Assembly (NCBI GenBank): GCA_965203985.1 | Contig: CBDBDS010000010.1 | Span: 1 to 64,000 of the forward strand | From: Bin87 sp965203985 | Lineage (GTDB): Bacteria > Chloroflexota > Dehalococcoidia > Lucifugimonadales > UBA3495 | Length of the DNA stretch: 64,000 nucleotides | Direction: 5' to 3' | Shown here: piece by piece, positions 1 through 7,904 of the stretch | How positions within the stretch are numbered: position 1 is the stretch's first letter | Layout of the letters: the number at the start of each line of letters is the position of its first letter | Made by a program: the position numbers and the translations under genes | The notes under the pieces: model-generated | What the model was told of the DNA's origin: nothing | Databases searched by the model: none | The model's input: the letters and a program-made list of their open reading frames with translations, nothing else

Positions 1-54
1 ACGGCAGCAACGGTAAGCGATGTCCCGCGGGTGCCGTGGGAGTGCCTGGCCTGA
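1..54 (+). CDS. possible 3' end of an upstream gene
   Basis: Frame 1 is open from the window edge to a TGA at 52-54, and most of its 17 codons end in G or C, as in the neighbouring genes. The 17 residues are too few to recognise. It could be the tail of a gene upstream of rsmA, or chance. The 118 bases that follow contain no gene I can see. Confidence 0.25.
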   Translation, partial: TAATVSDVPRVPWECLA

Positions 55-172
55 GCCAATCCCGACGATATGCCCCCAGGCTGCAGTCAAAGGGAGGTGC
101 TCGGCCACTTTTTTGATGCTCGTTCGGCTGGGTTGAGCCGGGCGTGATCAGCACTGTAGAAGCATACGGACG

Positions 173-1006
173 ATGGTGATGGCCTCAACTCCCGTGCGCC
201 GGCGGCGGAAATCGCTGGGGCAGCACTTCCTGGCGGATGCGAGGATCGCCAATCGGATCGTTGCCGCCGCCGAGCCGGACGGGTCGGATACAGTGCTTGA
301 GATCGGGCCGGGAGCGGGAGTTTTGACCCGCCGATTGGTAGAGCAGGCGGGCCGAGTGGTCGCGGTTGAGTTGGACCAACGGTTGGGCGAAGAATTGCCA
401 GAGCGGCTGGCGTTTCCGACTAACCTTGAGGTTGTGCAAGGGGATGGACGGGATGTTGAGGTTGACGATCTGGTGGGTGCGGGAGCGCCGTACAAGGTGG
501 TCGCCAATCTGCCGTATTATGCGGCTGCGCCGATTGTGCGGCGGTTCCTGGAGACGGTGAGGCCGCCGACGCTCATGGTGGTGATGGTGCAGCGGGAAGT
601 GGCGGACGCGATGAATGCCAGTCCGGGGGGGTTCACCCTGCTATCGGTCGCGACGCAGTTCTACGCGGAACCGTCGGTGGTCGCGCAGGTGCCGCCGCGT
701 TGTTTTCGGCCACCGCCCAAGGTGTCGTCCACGGTTTTGAAGTTGGCGGTGCGCGCGGAACCGGCAGCGACGGTGGCGGACAGGGCAGCCTTCTTCGCGT
801 TGGTCAGGGCCGGGTTCAGCGCGCCGCGGAAACAGTTGCGCAACTCGCTGATGCAGGGCACCGGGAGTTCGGCCGAGGCAGTATCTGCCGCGTTGGACGA
901 CGCGGGGATCGATGGGCGGCGGCGGCCGGCGACGCTGGGGATCGGGGAGTGGGCGGCGTTGGACGCGGCATGGCCGGCGGAAGCGCCTCGGTCGCGGGCA
1001 GCTTAG
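173..1006 (+). CDS. rsmA: 16S rRNA dimethyladenosine transferase RsmA/KsgA
   Basis: SAM-dependent methyltransferase that dimethylates the two adjacent adenosines near the 3' end of 16S rRNA during small-subunit maturation. The 277-residue length is normal for the family. Visible motifs are GQHFL (16-20), the SAM-binding EIGPGAG (43-49), the acidic VELD after strand 2, and the catalytic NLPYY (112-116). Two ATGs lie close together at 173 and 179 with no strong ribosome binding site; I used the first. ispE follows 20 bp downstream on the same strand, a common bacterial arrangement suggesting co-transcription. Confidence 0.96.
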   Translation: MVMASTPVRRRRKSLGQHFLADARIANRIVAAAEPDGSDTVLEIGPGAGVLTRRLVEQAGRVVAVELDQRLGEELPERLAFPTNLEVVQGDGRDVEVDDLVGAGAPYKVVANLPYYAAAPIVRRFLETVRPPTLMVVMVQREVADAMNASPGGFTLLSVATQFYAEPSVVAQVPPRCFRPPPKVSSTVLKLAVRAEPAATVADRAAFFALVRAGFSAPRKQLRNSLMQGTGSSAEAVSAALDDAGIDGRRRPATLGIGEWAALDAAWPAEAPRSRAA

Positions 1007-1026
1007 TATCCGGTGGGGATTTGGTC

Positions 1027-1902
1027 ATGGCGTCTGAGCAGGTGAAACTCATGGCTTATGCCAAGGTGAACCTGACGCTGGAGGTTATCGGCAAGCGCGA
1101 CGATGGTTACCACAACGTGGCGACGATCCTGCAAACCGTGGATCTGGCGGATACGGTAGTGATCGGCGAAGCCAACGACCTGGTCGTGGAGTGTGATGAA
1201 CCGGGGCTGGCATGTGAGAGCAACCTGGCGTGGAAAGCAGCGGCGGCGTTGGCGGAACGGGCCGGGGTTGCGCCGCAGGCCCACATACGCATAGATAAGG
1301 GTATTCCCGTGGCATCGGGATTGGGAGGAGGGTCGGCGGACGCGGCGGCGGCGCTGGTGGGGTTGAACCGATTGTGGAGGCTTGGGCTGTCGGGCGATGA
1401 GTTGGCGGGTGTGGCCGCTGGGCTGGGTTCGGACGTGCCGTTTCTGCTGAAGGGGGGCACCGCGTTGGGAACGGGCAGAGGCGATGAAATCACCCCTTTG
1501 ACGCCGCTGCCGGGGTTGGAGATGTTGCTGGTAGTTCCGGCGGAGAGCATGGAGGGGAAGACGCCCACGATGTACCGGGCGCTGAGGCCGGAGGACTTTT
1601 CGGACGGGGCCAGTACGGAGACGATTGCGCGCCAACTGGGCCACCGAGACTTGGCATCGGCTGACTGCTGCAACGCATTTGAAAGGGCGGCGCGGGAGAT
1701 CTTTCCAGGCTTGGCGGGCGTATGGGACCGGGTAGCAGATGTGACGGAGCATCCGCCGAGGCTGTCCGGAGCCGGGCCCGCGATGTACGTGATGCCGTCT
1801 TCAGAAAGTGAGCGTATCCGGGTGGCCGAGTCCTTGCAGGGCAGCGGCGCGGCGGCGTACCTTGTCCGGACGATTTCGCCGGGGGGCGAGATCGGTGTAT
1901 GA
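1027..1902 (+). CDS. ispE: 4-diphosphocytidyl-2-C-methyl-D-erythritol kinase IspE
   Basis: ATP-dependent GHMP kinase of the methylerythritol phosphate route to isoprenoids; it phosphorylates the 2-hydroxyl of CDP-ME. The 291 residues show the N-terminal YAKVNL with the expected lysine (13), the glycine-rich GHMP loop GLGGGSADAAAA (98-109), and GSDVPF with the candidate catalytic Asp 136. The open frame extends far upstream through rsmA, but family similarity begins only at the ATG at 1027. It lies 20 bp after rsmA and is probably in the same operon. Confidence 0.96.
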   Translation: MASEQVKLMAYAKVNLTLEVIGKRDDGYHNVATILQTVDLADTVVIGEANDLVVECDEPGLACESNLAWKAAAALAERAGVAPQAHIRIDKGIPVASGLGGGSADAAAALVGLNRLWRLGLSGDELAGVAAGLGSDVPFLLKGGTALGTGRGDEITPLTPLPGLEMLLVVPAESMEGKTPTMYRALRPEDFSDGASTETIARQLGHRDLASADCCNAFERAAREIFPGLAGVWDRVADVTEHPPRLSGAGPAMYVMPSSESERIRVAESLQGSGAAAYLVRTISPGGEIGV

Positions 1903-1910
1903 ACCAGGGA

Positions 1911-2024
1911 ACGTCAGAAGCAGGATTTTCGAGATTTGGGGATTGTCATGATTGGAACCGTTCTGTGACGGGTCGCTTCCAATCCTGCCAAATCATAAAA
2001 TCCCGTGATCCAGATTCTGACGAT
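1911..2024. repeat. intergenic inverted repeat, family A copy 1
   Basis: The two ends are imperfect inverted copies: the left arm reads CGTCAGAAGCAGGATTTT and the reverse complement of the right arm reads CGTCAGAATCTGGATCAC, both continuing into GGGATT.TGATTTGGCAGGATTGG-like sequence. Related copies lie at about 27632-27732 and 61335-61446. It begins only 8 bp after the ispE stop and could fold as a long hairpin in that transcript. Confidence 0.7.
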
Positions 2025-2060
2025 CCGCGAAAATGGGAACACACGAGAGCATTGGGCTCG

Positions 2061-2095
2061 ACCGTGTGGATTCCTGCTTTCGCAGGAATGACGGT
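2061..2095. repeat. short palindromic repeat, family C copy 1
   Basis: Contains the hairpin ATTCCTGC-TTTC-GCAGGAAT followed by GACGGT. Similar sequence occurs at 9921-9963, 17121-17196 and 35733-35762. It lies between a family A element and a small tandem repeat in the 308-bp ispE-lgt gap. Confidence 0.65.
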
Positions 2096-2101
2096 GAGAC
2101 C

Positions 2102-2155
2102 GGGAATGTCGGAGTTCAAGGGAACGTCGGAGTTCAAGGAAACGTCCGAGTTCGG
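2102..2155. repeat. three tandem 18-bp units
   Basis: Three adjacent units of 18 bp: GGGAATGTCGGAGTTCAA, GGGAACGTCGGAGTTCAA and a diverged third unit at 2138-2155. There are no spacers, so this is not a CRISPR array. It ends about 55 bp before lgt. Confidence 0.75.
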
Positions 2156-2210
2156 GCGGGAAGCCACTTGATTCTGAACAGATAGCAGGTTAGGGAGAAG
2201 ACAATCTTTG

Positions 2211-3122
2211 ATGGATATTCTTGCGGTAATCAGCATACCTTTTGATCCGGACATCATTCGGACTGCCGGGTTCATACTTTCCTGGCACGGGTTTTTCACC
2301 TTCGTGGCCGTTGCGGTCGCGGTGTACCTGACGTGGCGTTGGGGTCGCAAGGAAGGATTGGACGGCGATGCGATCCTGTCGGTGGCGACGTGGTGCATCA
2401 TCGGCGGCATCATCGGGGCGCGGATATTGCACGTCATCGACTTCTGGGACAACGTGTACCAGTACAATCCGGCCCGCATCGTCTATTTCTGGAACGGCGG
2501 GATCGCGATATTCGGGGCATACCTGGGCGGTTTCGCAGGGGGGGCGGCCTACATCACGGCGCGCAACGCCCGGTGGCTGACAAGCTTCTGCGACAGCCCC
2601 GGGCTGCGCTGGACGGGAATGCACCGGGCGGTGGCGCAAATGCCGCCGGTGTCGCATCTGGCGGACGTTGCCGCACCGGCGCTGCTGATTGCGCTGGCGA
2701 TAGGGAGGATCGGCGACGTCATCAACGGCGAGCACTGGTCGAGTTTTTCGGACCTGCCCTGGGCGTGGGTGTACACCGACCCGGACAGCCTGGGATACGG
2801 GAGGCCGGCGTCGCATCCGGCGGTGGCCTACGAGTTGATCTTCTGCCTGATCTGGGCGGGCGCACTGTGGTGGCTGAAAGACCGGGTGCGACCGCGCGGG
2901 ATGCTGTTCGCGCTGTTCTTCGCGGGGTATTCGGCGGGCCGGTTCTTCATATCGTTCGTGCGGCAGGAGCAGAACACGTACATCTTCGGGTTCAACGAGG
3001 CGCAGTTGGTGGCGCTGGCGGTCATGCTGGTGACGGTTCCGTTGCTGATCTACCGGGCGCGGCTGGTACGGCCGGAGCGCGGAGGGCCGGCGCCGGCTCG
3101 CAGGGAGACTGGCGAGAACTGA
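2211..3122 (+). CDS. lgt: prolipoprotein diacylglyceryl transferase Lgt
   Basis: Inner-membrane enzyme that transfers diacylglycerol from phosphatidylglycerol to the lipobox cysteine of prelipoproteins. At 303 residues it has about seven hydrophobic segments. The family signature appears as GRIGDVINGE (165-174, variant of GRxGNFxNxE), after NGGIAIFGAYLGG (95-107) and before HPAVAYE. The ATG at 2211 is used; a TTG directly before it at 2208 would add one residue. A purine-rich AGGGAGAAG lies about 10 bases upstream. Lipoproteins at 17.2, 36.7 and 38.1 kb are likely substrates. Confidence 0.95.
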   Translation: MDILAVISIPFDPDIIRTAGFILSWHGFFTFVAVAVAVYLTWRWGRKEGLDGDAILSVATWCIIGGIIGARILHVIDFWDNVYQYNPARIVYFWNGGIAIFGAYLGGFAGGAAYITARNARWLTSFCDSPGLRWTGMHRAVAQMPPVSHLADVAAPALLIALAIGRIGDVINGEHWSSFSDLPWAWVYTDPDSLGYGRPASHPAVAYELIFCLIWAGALWWLKDRVRPRGMLFALFFAGYSAGRFFISFVRQEQNTYIFGFNEAQLVALAVMLVTVPLLIYRARLVRPERGGPAPARRETGEN

Positions 3123-3143
3123 CGGACAGGAGTCTCTGGAGAG

Positions 3144-3620
3144 TCAGCGGACGGCGCTTATCCGGGCGAAGATGGGAGCCAGATCAATGGCGACGCCGGG
3201 CATGGCGCCGGAGGTGAGGGTGTCCGAGGCGGTGAAGGTTCGGACGAGGGCGAAGGTGGATCCATCGCCGGAATGGACGGTTACGGTGGCGGCGTCGAGA
3301 TCGACGATCCAGATCTCGCGGGCGCCGTTGGCGGCGTAGACGGGCAACTTCACGGCAAGGTCGCGGCGGCGAGTGGAATCGGAGAGGATTTCGACAACCA
3401 CGTCGGGAGCGCCGGTAATGCCGCGACCATCCGGGTTGAAGATGTGTCGCCGGGCGTTGGACACGAACAGCAGGTCGGGCTGAAAGGTCCTGAGCCCGTC
3501 AATGACGACATCGACCGGGGTGATGAAAACTTCGCCGATGCCGAGGTCATCCACCTGTATTGCCAGTTGGACGAACAACCATCCGGCGAAAATCTGGTGC
3601 GCGAGATTGGGGGCGAACAT
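3144..3620 (-). pseudogene. 5'-truncated Uma2 family protein
   Basis: The 158-residue frame starts at the segment equivalent to about residue 41 of the full-length neighbour at 4324-4917 and lacks the conserved N-terminal TNADYMAM...GPRYQLI region. An in-frame TGA about 60 bases upstream of the ATG rules out a longer form. Its 3' part, to about 3509, is almost identical at base level to 4322-4670, while the 5' part is clearly diverged. The PD-(D/E)XK-like residues of the family (QPD, VEILS, KLPVY) remain, so a shortened product might fold. Best read as a decaying or recombined duplicate. Confidence 0.7.
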
Positions 3621-3657
3621 TCCGGCGATTTCCTTACGCCACCGCGTAAGGCGACGC

Positions 3658-4269
3658 CTATGGAGCGGTACTGAAAATCCTCATAGTTTTCCTGCGGCCG
3701 CGCGCGAAAATGCGCCCCAGGTCAATCGTTATTCCGGGCATGGCGTCCGAAATCAGCGCGTCCTCGGCGGTGAGCGTCCGTACATGAGTGGGGTTGGCAC
3801 CGTTGCTGTAGTACACCGTCACCGTTTCTGAGTCCAGGTCCATGGCCAGCACCTCGCGGACGCCTTCGTTGCTGTAAATCGGCAGTTTCATTTCCAAGTA
3901 TCGTCGCCGCGTTGGGTCGGATAGTATTTCAATCACCACATCGGGCGCGCCGTTGGCGCTCAATTGGGTGAGCACGTGCTGCCGAGCTTCCGACACGTAC
4001 AGCAGATCGGGCTGAAAAACGTTGAATTCGTTGAGTACCACATCGAAAGGGGCTATAACGACTTGACCAGTACCGGGGGCCTCGGTTTGAAGCGCCATAT
4101 GCACCAGCCACTCCCCAAATACGGTTTGATGGGATAGATGCGGAGTAGGCAGTCTGAACATCTGGCCCTCAATCAACTGGTAGCGGGGGCCGGAGTTAGC
4201 CAACGGCGTCATGGCTACGTAGTCCGCATAGGTCAACTTGGCGCGGGGTTTCGCTTTGGGCTGGGTCAT
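3658..4269 (-). CDS. Uma2 family protein (putative restriction-endonuclease fold)
   Basis: A 203-residue Uma2 (DUF820) protein. The family adopts a PD-(D/E)XK nuclease-like fold, but its role is unknown. The predicted active-site set is visible: Asp in FQPDLLYV, Glu in PDVVIEILS and Lys in MKLPIY. It begins MTQPKAKPRAKLTYADY, close to the neighbour at 4324-4917, and has AGGAGG just upstream of its ATG. It is flanked on both sides by the two near-identical Uma2 3' ends, all on the same strand. The C-terminal GRRKTMRIFSTAP is unlike its relatives. Confidence 0.85.
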   Translation of the reverse strand: MTQPKAKPRAKLTYADYVAMTPLANSGPRYQLIEGQMFRLPTPHLSHQTVFGEWLVHMALQTEAPGTGQVVIAPFDVVLNEFNVFQPDLLYVSEARQHVLTQLSANGAPDVVIEILSDPTRRRYLEMKLPIYSNEGVREVLAMDLDSETVTVYYSNGANPTHVRTLTAEDALISDAMPGITIDLGRIFARGRRKTMRIFSTAP

Positions 4270-4323
4270 GAGAGCTGCCTCCTTCTGCCGGCTGTCGAGA
4301 ATTATACTGCGGCCTGAAGCAGG

Positions 4324-4917
4324 TCAGCGGACGGCGCTTATCCGGGCGAAGATGGGAGCCAGATCAATGGCGACGCCGGGCATGGCGCTGGAGGTGAGGG
4401 TGTCCGAGGCGCTGAAGGTTCGGACGGGGGCGAAGGTGGATCCGTCGCCGGAATGGACGGTTACGGTGGCGGCGTCGAGATCGACGATCCAGATCTCGCG
4501 GACGCCGTTGGCGGCGTAGACGGGCAACTTCACGGCAAGGTCGCGGCGGCGGGTGGAATCGGAGAGGATTTCGACTACGACATCGGGGGCGCCGGTAATG
4601 CCGCGACCATCCGGGTTGAAAATGTGCCGCCTGGCATTGGACACGAACAGCAGGTCGGGCTGAAAGGTGTTGAATTCGTCGATGTGAACGTCATAAGCAG
4701 CGATGCGGATTTCGCCGATGTCTAGTTCGTCGGCCTGCGTCAACATGGCGGAACCGCAACGCAGTGCGAATACTTGATGGCCGTCGCTGGCGCCAGACAT
4801 TTCAATGAGTTCTCCGTTGATGAGTTGGTAGCGGGGGCCGGAGTTGGCCGGTGGAGTCATCGCCATGTAGTCGGCGTTGGTCAGTCTGGTGCGGGGTTTC
4901 GTCTTGGGCTGGGTCAT
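4324..4917 (-). CDS. Uma2 family protein (putative restriction-endonuclease fold)
   Basis: Full-length 197-residue Uma2 (DUF820) protein. Putative metal/catalytic residues are Asp88 (FQPDLL), Glu116 (VVVEILS) and Lys130 (AVKLPVY). The open frame runs upstream through recJ, but the ATG at 4917 is supported by GGAGG about 8 bases upstream and by the start of the neighbour at 4269. The last two thirds are nearly identical to the truncated copy at 3144-3620. These genes are often multicopy in Chloroflexota and Cyanobacteria; function unknown. Confidence 0.87.
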   Translation of the reverse strand: MTQPKTKPRTRLTNADYMAMTPPANSGPRYQLINGELIEMSGASDGHQVFALRCGSAMLTQADELDIGEIRIAAYDVHIDEFNTFQPDLLFVSNARRHIFNPDGRGITGAPDVVVEILSDSTRRRDLAVKLPVYAANGVREIWIVDLDAATVTVHSGDGSTFAPVRTFSASDTLTSSAMPGVAIDLAPIFARISAVR

Positions 4918-4949
4918 GGGAACCGCCTCCTTCTGCGGGCTGCCGGCAA

Positions 4950-6647
4950 TTATACCGCCGGGCGGAGGTCGTCGATGCGGAGGTAGGGGCGACGCTCGCC
5001 GCGATAGCTGTCCTCGGCCAGTTGGAAGACGAGGTCGGCGGCCTCGTAGCCGCCCCAGTCGCCGGGGTGGTTCCACGCCAGGGCGTCGATGGAACGGCCG
5101 CCGCCGGTGACCCGCAGCTTCAGGTGCTGCCCGTTGGCGCCGACGTAACCGGCGTTGGTGATCCTGACGCCACGGGTCAGATAGCGGGGCGTCGGATTGT
5201 CCTTGCCGAAGGGCTCGAGGCGGGAGCAAAGCTCGGCCATGGCGGGACTGAGGAGTTCGTCCAGGCTGCCCTCGGCGTGGATTTCCAGGGAGGGTTCGGG
5301 TCCGAACAGGCCGATCTGAGCGTTGGCGATGCCGGTGAGGCGACGCGCGACGTCGGGGTAATTTTCGTTGCGCACGGTGAAGCCGGCGGCGGCTTGGTGC
5401 CCGCCGTAACGGACCAGAAGATCCTCGCACTGGGAGATGGCGTCGATCAGGCTGAAATCTCCCGTGCTGCGGGCGCTGGCGACCAGGTGGTCAGCGTCGG
5501 CACGGGCCAGGGCGATGGAAGGTCGGTTGAACATTTCGGCGAGGCGTCCGGCCACGAGGCCATTGATGCCGGGGGTGTAGGCGTCATCGTAGGTGATGAT
5601 GATGGCCGGTAACGGCGAGGACGCCAGGACCTGCTCCACGGCAACGTCAAATGACCGGGTGGTGAGGTCGCGGCGGCGGGCGTTGTACTGTTCCAGCTGG
5701 GTGGTGAGGCGCTCGCCCTCACGTTCGTCGTCGGTCAGCAGCAGGTTGAGCGAGGTTTCGGGGTGGGCCATGCGGCCAGAGGAGTTGAGGCGGGGAGCGA
5801 TCTGGAAAGAAACGTGCTCGGCGCGGATGGGACGGTCGGCGAGGTTGACCCGTCGGAGCAGGGCGCGCAGTCCGGGGCGGGTGGTGAAAGGCAGGACTTC
5901 CAACCCGCGTTGGACGATGTGGCGGTTTTCGTCGCGCAATGGCACCAGGTCGGCGACAGTGCCCAAGGCGGCGAGTTCCAGGAGCGACGGGTCGTCGGGT
6001 TGGCCGATGTATGCCAGCAAGGCGGTGGCGAGCTTGTAGGCGATGCCGGCGCCGCAAAGCTCGGGGAAGGGGTACTGGTTGCCGGTCATGCGGGGGTTGA
6101 CGATGGCCACCGCGTCAGGTGGTTGGGGCGGCGGGACATGGTGATCGGTGATGACGACGTCGGTTCCTTTTTGGTTGGCCAGCGCCACTTCCGCCGCATT
6201 GCTAACGCCGGAGTCGACGGTGACGATGAGGGATGCGCCCTGGGAGACGAGGCGTTCCACGGCCAGCGGGGTCATGCCGTGGCCCTCGGCCACGGGGTCC
6301 GGCAGGTAGGGGATCACGCGGGCGCCGAGTCTCCGCAGGGTTTCGCTGAGGATCGCGGTGGCGGTGATGCCATCGACGTCGAAGTCGCCGAAGACGGCGA
6401 CGGTTTCCCGGCTGCGGATGGCCGAGGCGAGCCGGGGCAAGGCGGCGTCGACGCCGGGAAGGGTATCGGGCGGATAGGGTACGTCGGGCGGATCGAGGAA
6501 CCGGGTCAGCGCGGCCGCGTCGCCGATGCCGCGAGACAGCAGCAGTTGGACGGCGGGAGCGGAGAGGCGGGACGGGAAACGATGGCCGTCGGGCCGGGGT
6601 GGGAGCAGCCAGCGCCGGGGCGGAGGAGTATGCCGGCGGGAGATCAC
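4950..6647 (-). CDS. recJ: single-stranded-DNA-specific exonuclease RecJ
   Basis: DHH-family 5'-3' single-strand DNA exonuclease used in recombination and mismatch or base-excision repair. The 565 residues contain motif I as GDFDVDG (87-93), SGVSN, and the signature DHH (168-170); a DHHA1-like C-terminal domain follows, with GGHQAAAGF. I chose a GTG at 6647, whose last two bases overlap the fabF stop (GTGA), because codons upstream of it lie inside fabF and show no RecJ similarity. It is the last gene of the radical SAM-fabF-recJ operon. Confidence 0.93.
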   Translation of the reverse strand: MISRRHTPPPRRWLLPPRPDGHRFPSRLSAPAVQLLLSRGIGDAAALTRFLDPPDVPYPPDTLPGVDAALPRLASAIRSRETVAVFGDFDVDGITATAILSETLRRLGARVIPYLPDPVAEGHGMTPLAVERLVSQGASLIVTVDSGVSNAAEVALANQKGTDVVITDHHVPPPQPPDAVAIVNPRMTGNQYPFPELCGAGIAYKLATALLAYIGQPDDPSLLELAALGTVADLVPLRDENRHIVQRGLEVLPFTTRPGLRALLRRVNLADRPIRAEHVSFQIAPRLNSSGRMAHPETSLNLLLTDDEREGERLTTQLEQYNARRRDLTTRSFDVAVEQVLASSPLPAIIITYDDAYTPGINGLVAGRLAEMFNRPSIALARADADHLVASARSTGDFSLIDAISQCEDLLVRYGGHQAAAGFTVRNENYPDVARRLTGIANAQIGLFGPEPSLEIHAEGSLDELLSPAMAELCSRLEPFGKDNPTPRYLTRGVRITNAGYVGANGQHLKLRVTGGGRSIDALAWNHPGDWGGYEAADLVFQLAEDSYRGERRPYLRIDDLRPAV

Positions 6648-7903
6648 AGATTGGGTCGCGTCAACACGATCACGGAGTTGTGACCGCCGAACCCGAAGGA
6701 ATTGCTGAGCGCGACGTTGATTTCGCCGGCGCGGGCGGCATTGGGGACGTAATCGAGGTCGCACTCGTCGTCCGGGTCGTCGAGGTTGATGGTGGGCGGC
6801 ATCAGACCGGCGGCAAGTACACGGATGCACAGGGCAGCTTCCAGGGCGCCGCCGGCGCCGAGGAGGTGGCCGGTCATGCTCTTGGTGCTGCTGACGGGAA
6901 TGCGGTAAGCCTCGTCGCCCAGAGCCAGCTTGAGCGCCTTGGTTTCGTGCCAGTCGTTCAGGGGCGTGGAAGTGCCGTGGGCGTTGAGGTAGTCGACGTC
7001 GGCAGGCTGGAGACCGGCGGCGGCGAGGGCCTCGGTGACGGCGGTGGCCGCGCTCTGGCCGGTAGGGTTGGGCTCGGTAAGATGGTGCGAGTCGCTGGTG
7101 GCGGCATAGCCGCGGAGTTCGGCGATGGGTTCGGCGCCGCGGGCGGCGGCGTGTTCCACGCTTTCCAGCACCATGATGGCTGCGCCTTCGGCCAGGACGA
7201 AGCCGTCACGGTTCCGGTTGAACGGTTGGCTGGCCCGCTGGGGGTTGTCGTTCTGGCGAGACAGGGCGCGAAGGGCGTTGAATCCGGCGACGGACAGGGG
7301 GGCCACCGGAGCCTCGGCGCCGCCGGCGAGAACGACCTCGGCCTTGCCGTGACGGATAAGGTCCCAGCCGGCGCCGATGGCGTCGGCCCCGCTGCTGCAC
7401 GACGACGTGATGCAGTAGTTGGCGCCCATGGCGCCGGTAACCATGGAAACCTGCGCGGAGCCCATGTCCGCGAGCATCATGGGAATCAGGAAGGGAGTTA
7501 CTCGGCGGGGGCCGCGGTCCAGCAGGACCTGATGCTGCTCGGTGAGGGTGGTTATGCCGCCGATACCGCTGCCGACCACGACATGGACGCTGTAACGGTC
7601 CATCTCGCGGGGGTTGAGCTCGGCCTGGGCGCAGGCTTCCTGGGCCGCCACCGCAGCGAATTGGGCGAACCGATCCATGCGCCGGGCGTCCTTGCGCTCC
7701 AGGTATTTCTCGGGGTCGAAGCCCTTGACCTCGGCGGCGAAGCGGGTGTCGAAGGCCTCGGCGTCGAAGCCGGTGATGTAGTCGATGCCGGACTGGCCGG
7801 CGGCGACGGCGCACCACGTGTCGGCGACGTTCAGGCCGAGCGGGCTGACCATGCCTACGCCCGTTACCACCACCCTTCGGCCGGAGCCGCCGCCGGTTGT
7901 CAT
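6644..7903 (-). CDS. fabF: beta-ketoacyl-ACP synthase II FabF
   Basis: Condensing enzyme that elongates acyl-ACP with malonyl-ACP in fatty acid synthesis. It has 419 residues with the Cys-His-His triad in the expected order: Cys169 (TSSCSSG), His309 (NAHGTSTPLND) and His346 (KSMTGHLLGAGG). The frame extends past the ATG at 7903 into the upstream gene, but similarity begins at RRVVVTGVGMVSPLG directly after this ATG. It starts 1 bp after the radical SAM stop and overlaps recJ. No other fab gene is nearby. Confidence 0.95.
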   Translation of the reverse strand: MTTGGGSGRRVVVTGVGMVSPLGLNVADTWCAVAAGQSGIDYITGFDAEAFDTRFAAEVKGFDPEKYLERKDARRMDRFAQFAAVAAQEACAQAELNPREMDRYSVHVVVGSGIGGITTLTEQHQVLLDRGPRRVTPFLIPMMLADMGSAQVSMVTGAMGANYCITSSCSSGADAIGAGWDLIRHGKAEVVLAGGAEAPVAPLSVAGFNALRALSRQNDNPQRASQPFNRNRDGFVLAEGAAIMVLESVEHAAARGAEPIAELRGYAATSDSHHLTEPNPTGQSAATAVTEALAAAGLQPADVDYLNAHGTSTPLNDWHETKALKLALGDEAYRIPVSSTKSMTGHLLGAGGALEAALCIRVLAAGLMPPTINLDDPDDECDLDYVPNAARAGEINVALSNSFGFGGHNSVIVLTRPNL

Positions 7904-7904
7904 G

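Noticed and set aside
2102..2155. Possible CRISPR-like array
   Set aside because: Three direct 18-bp units without spacers, with no cas genes in the window.
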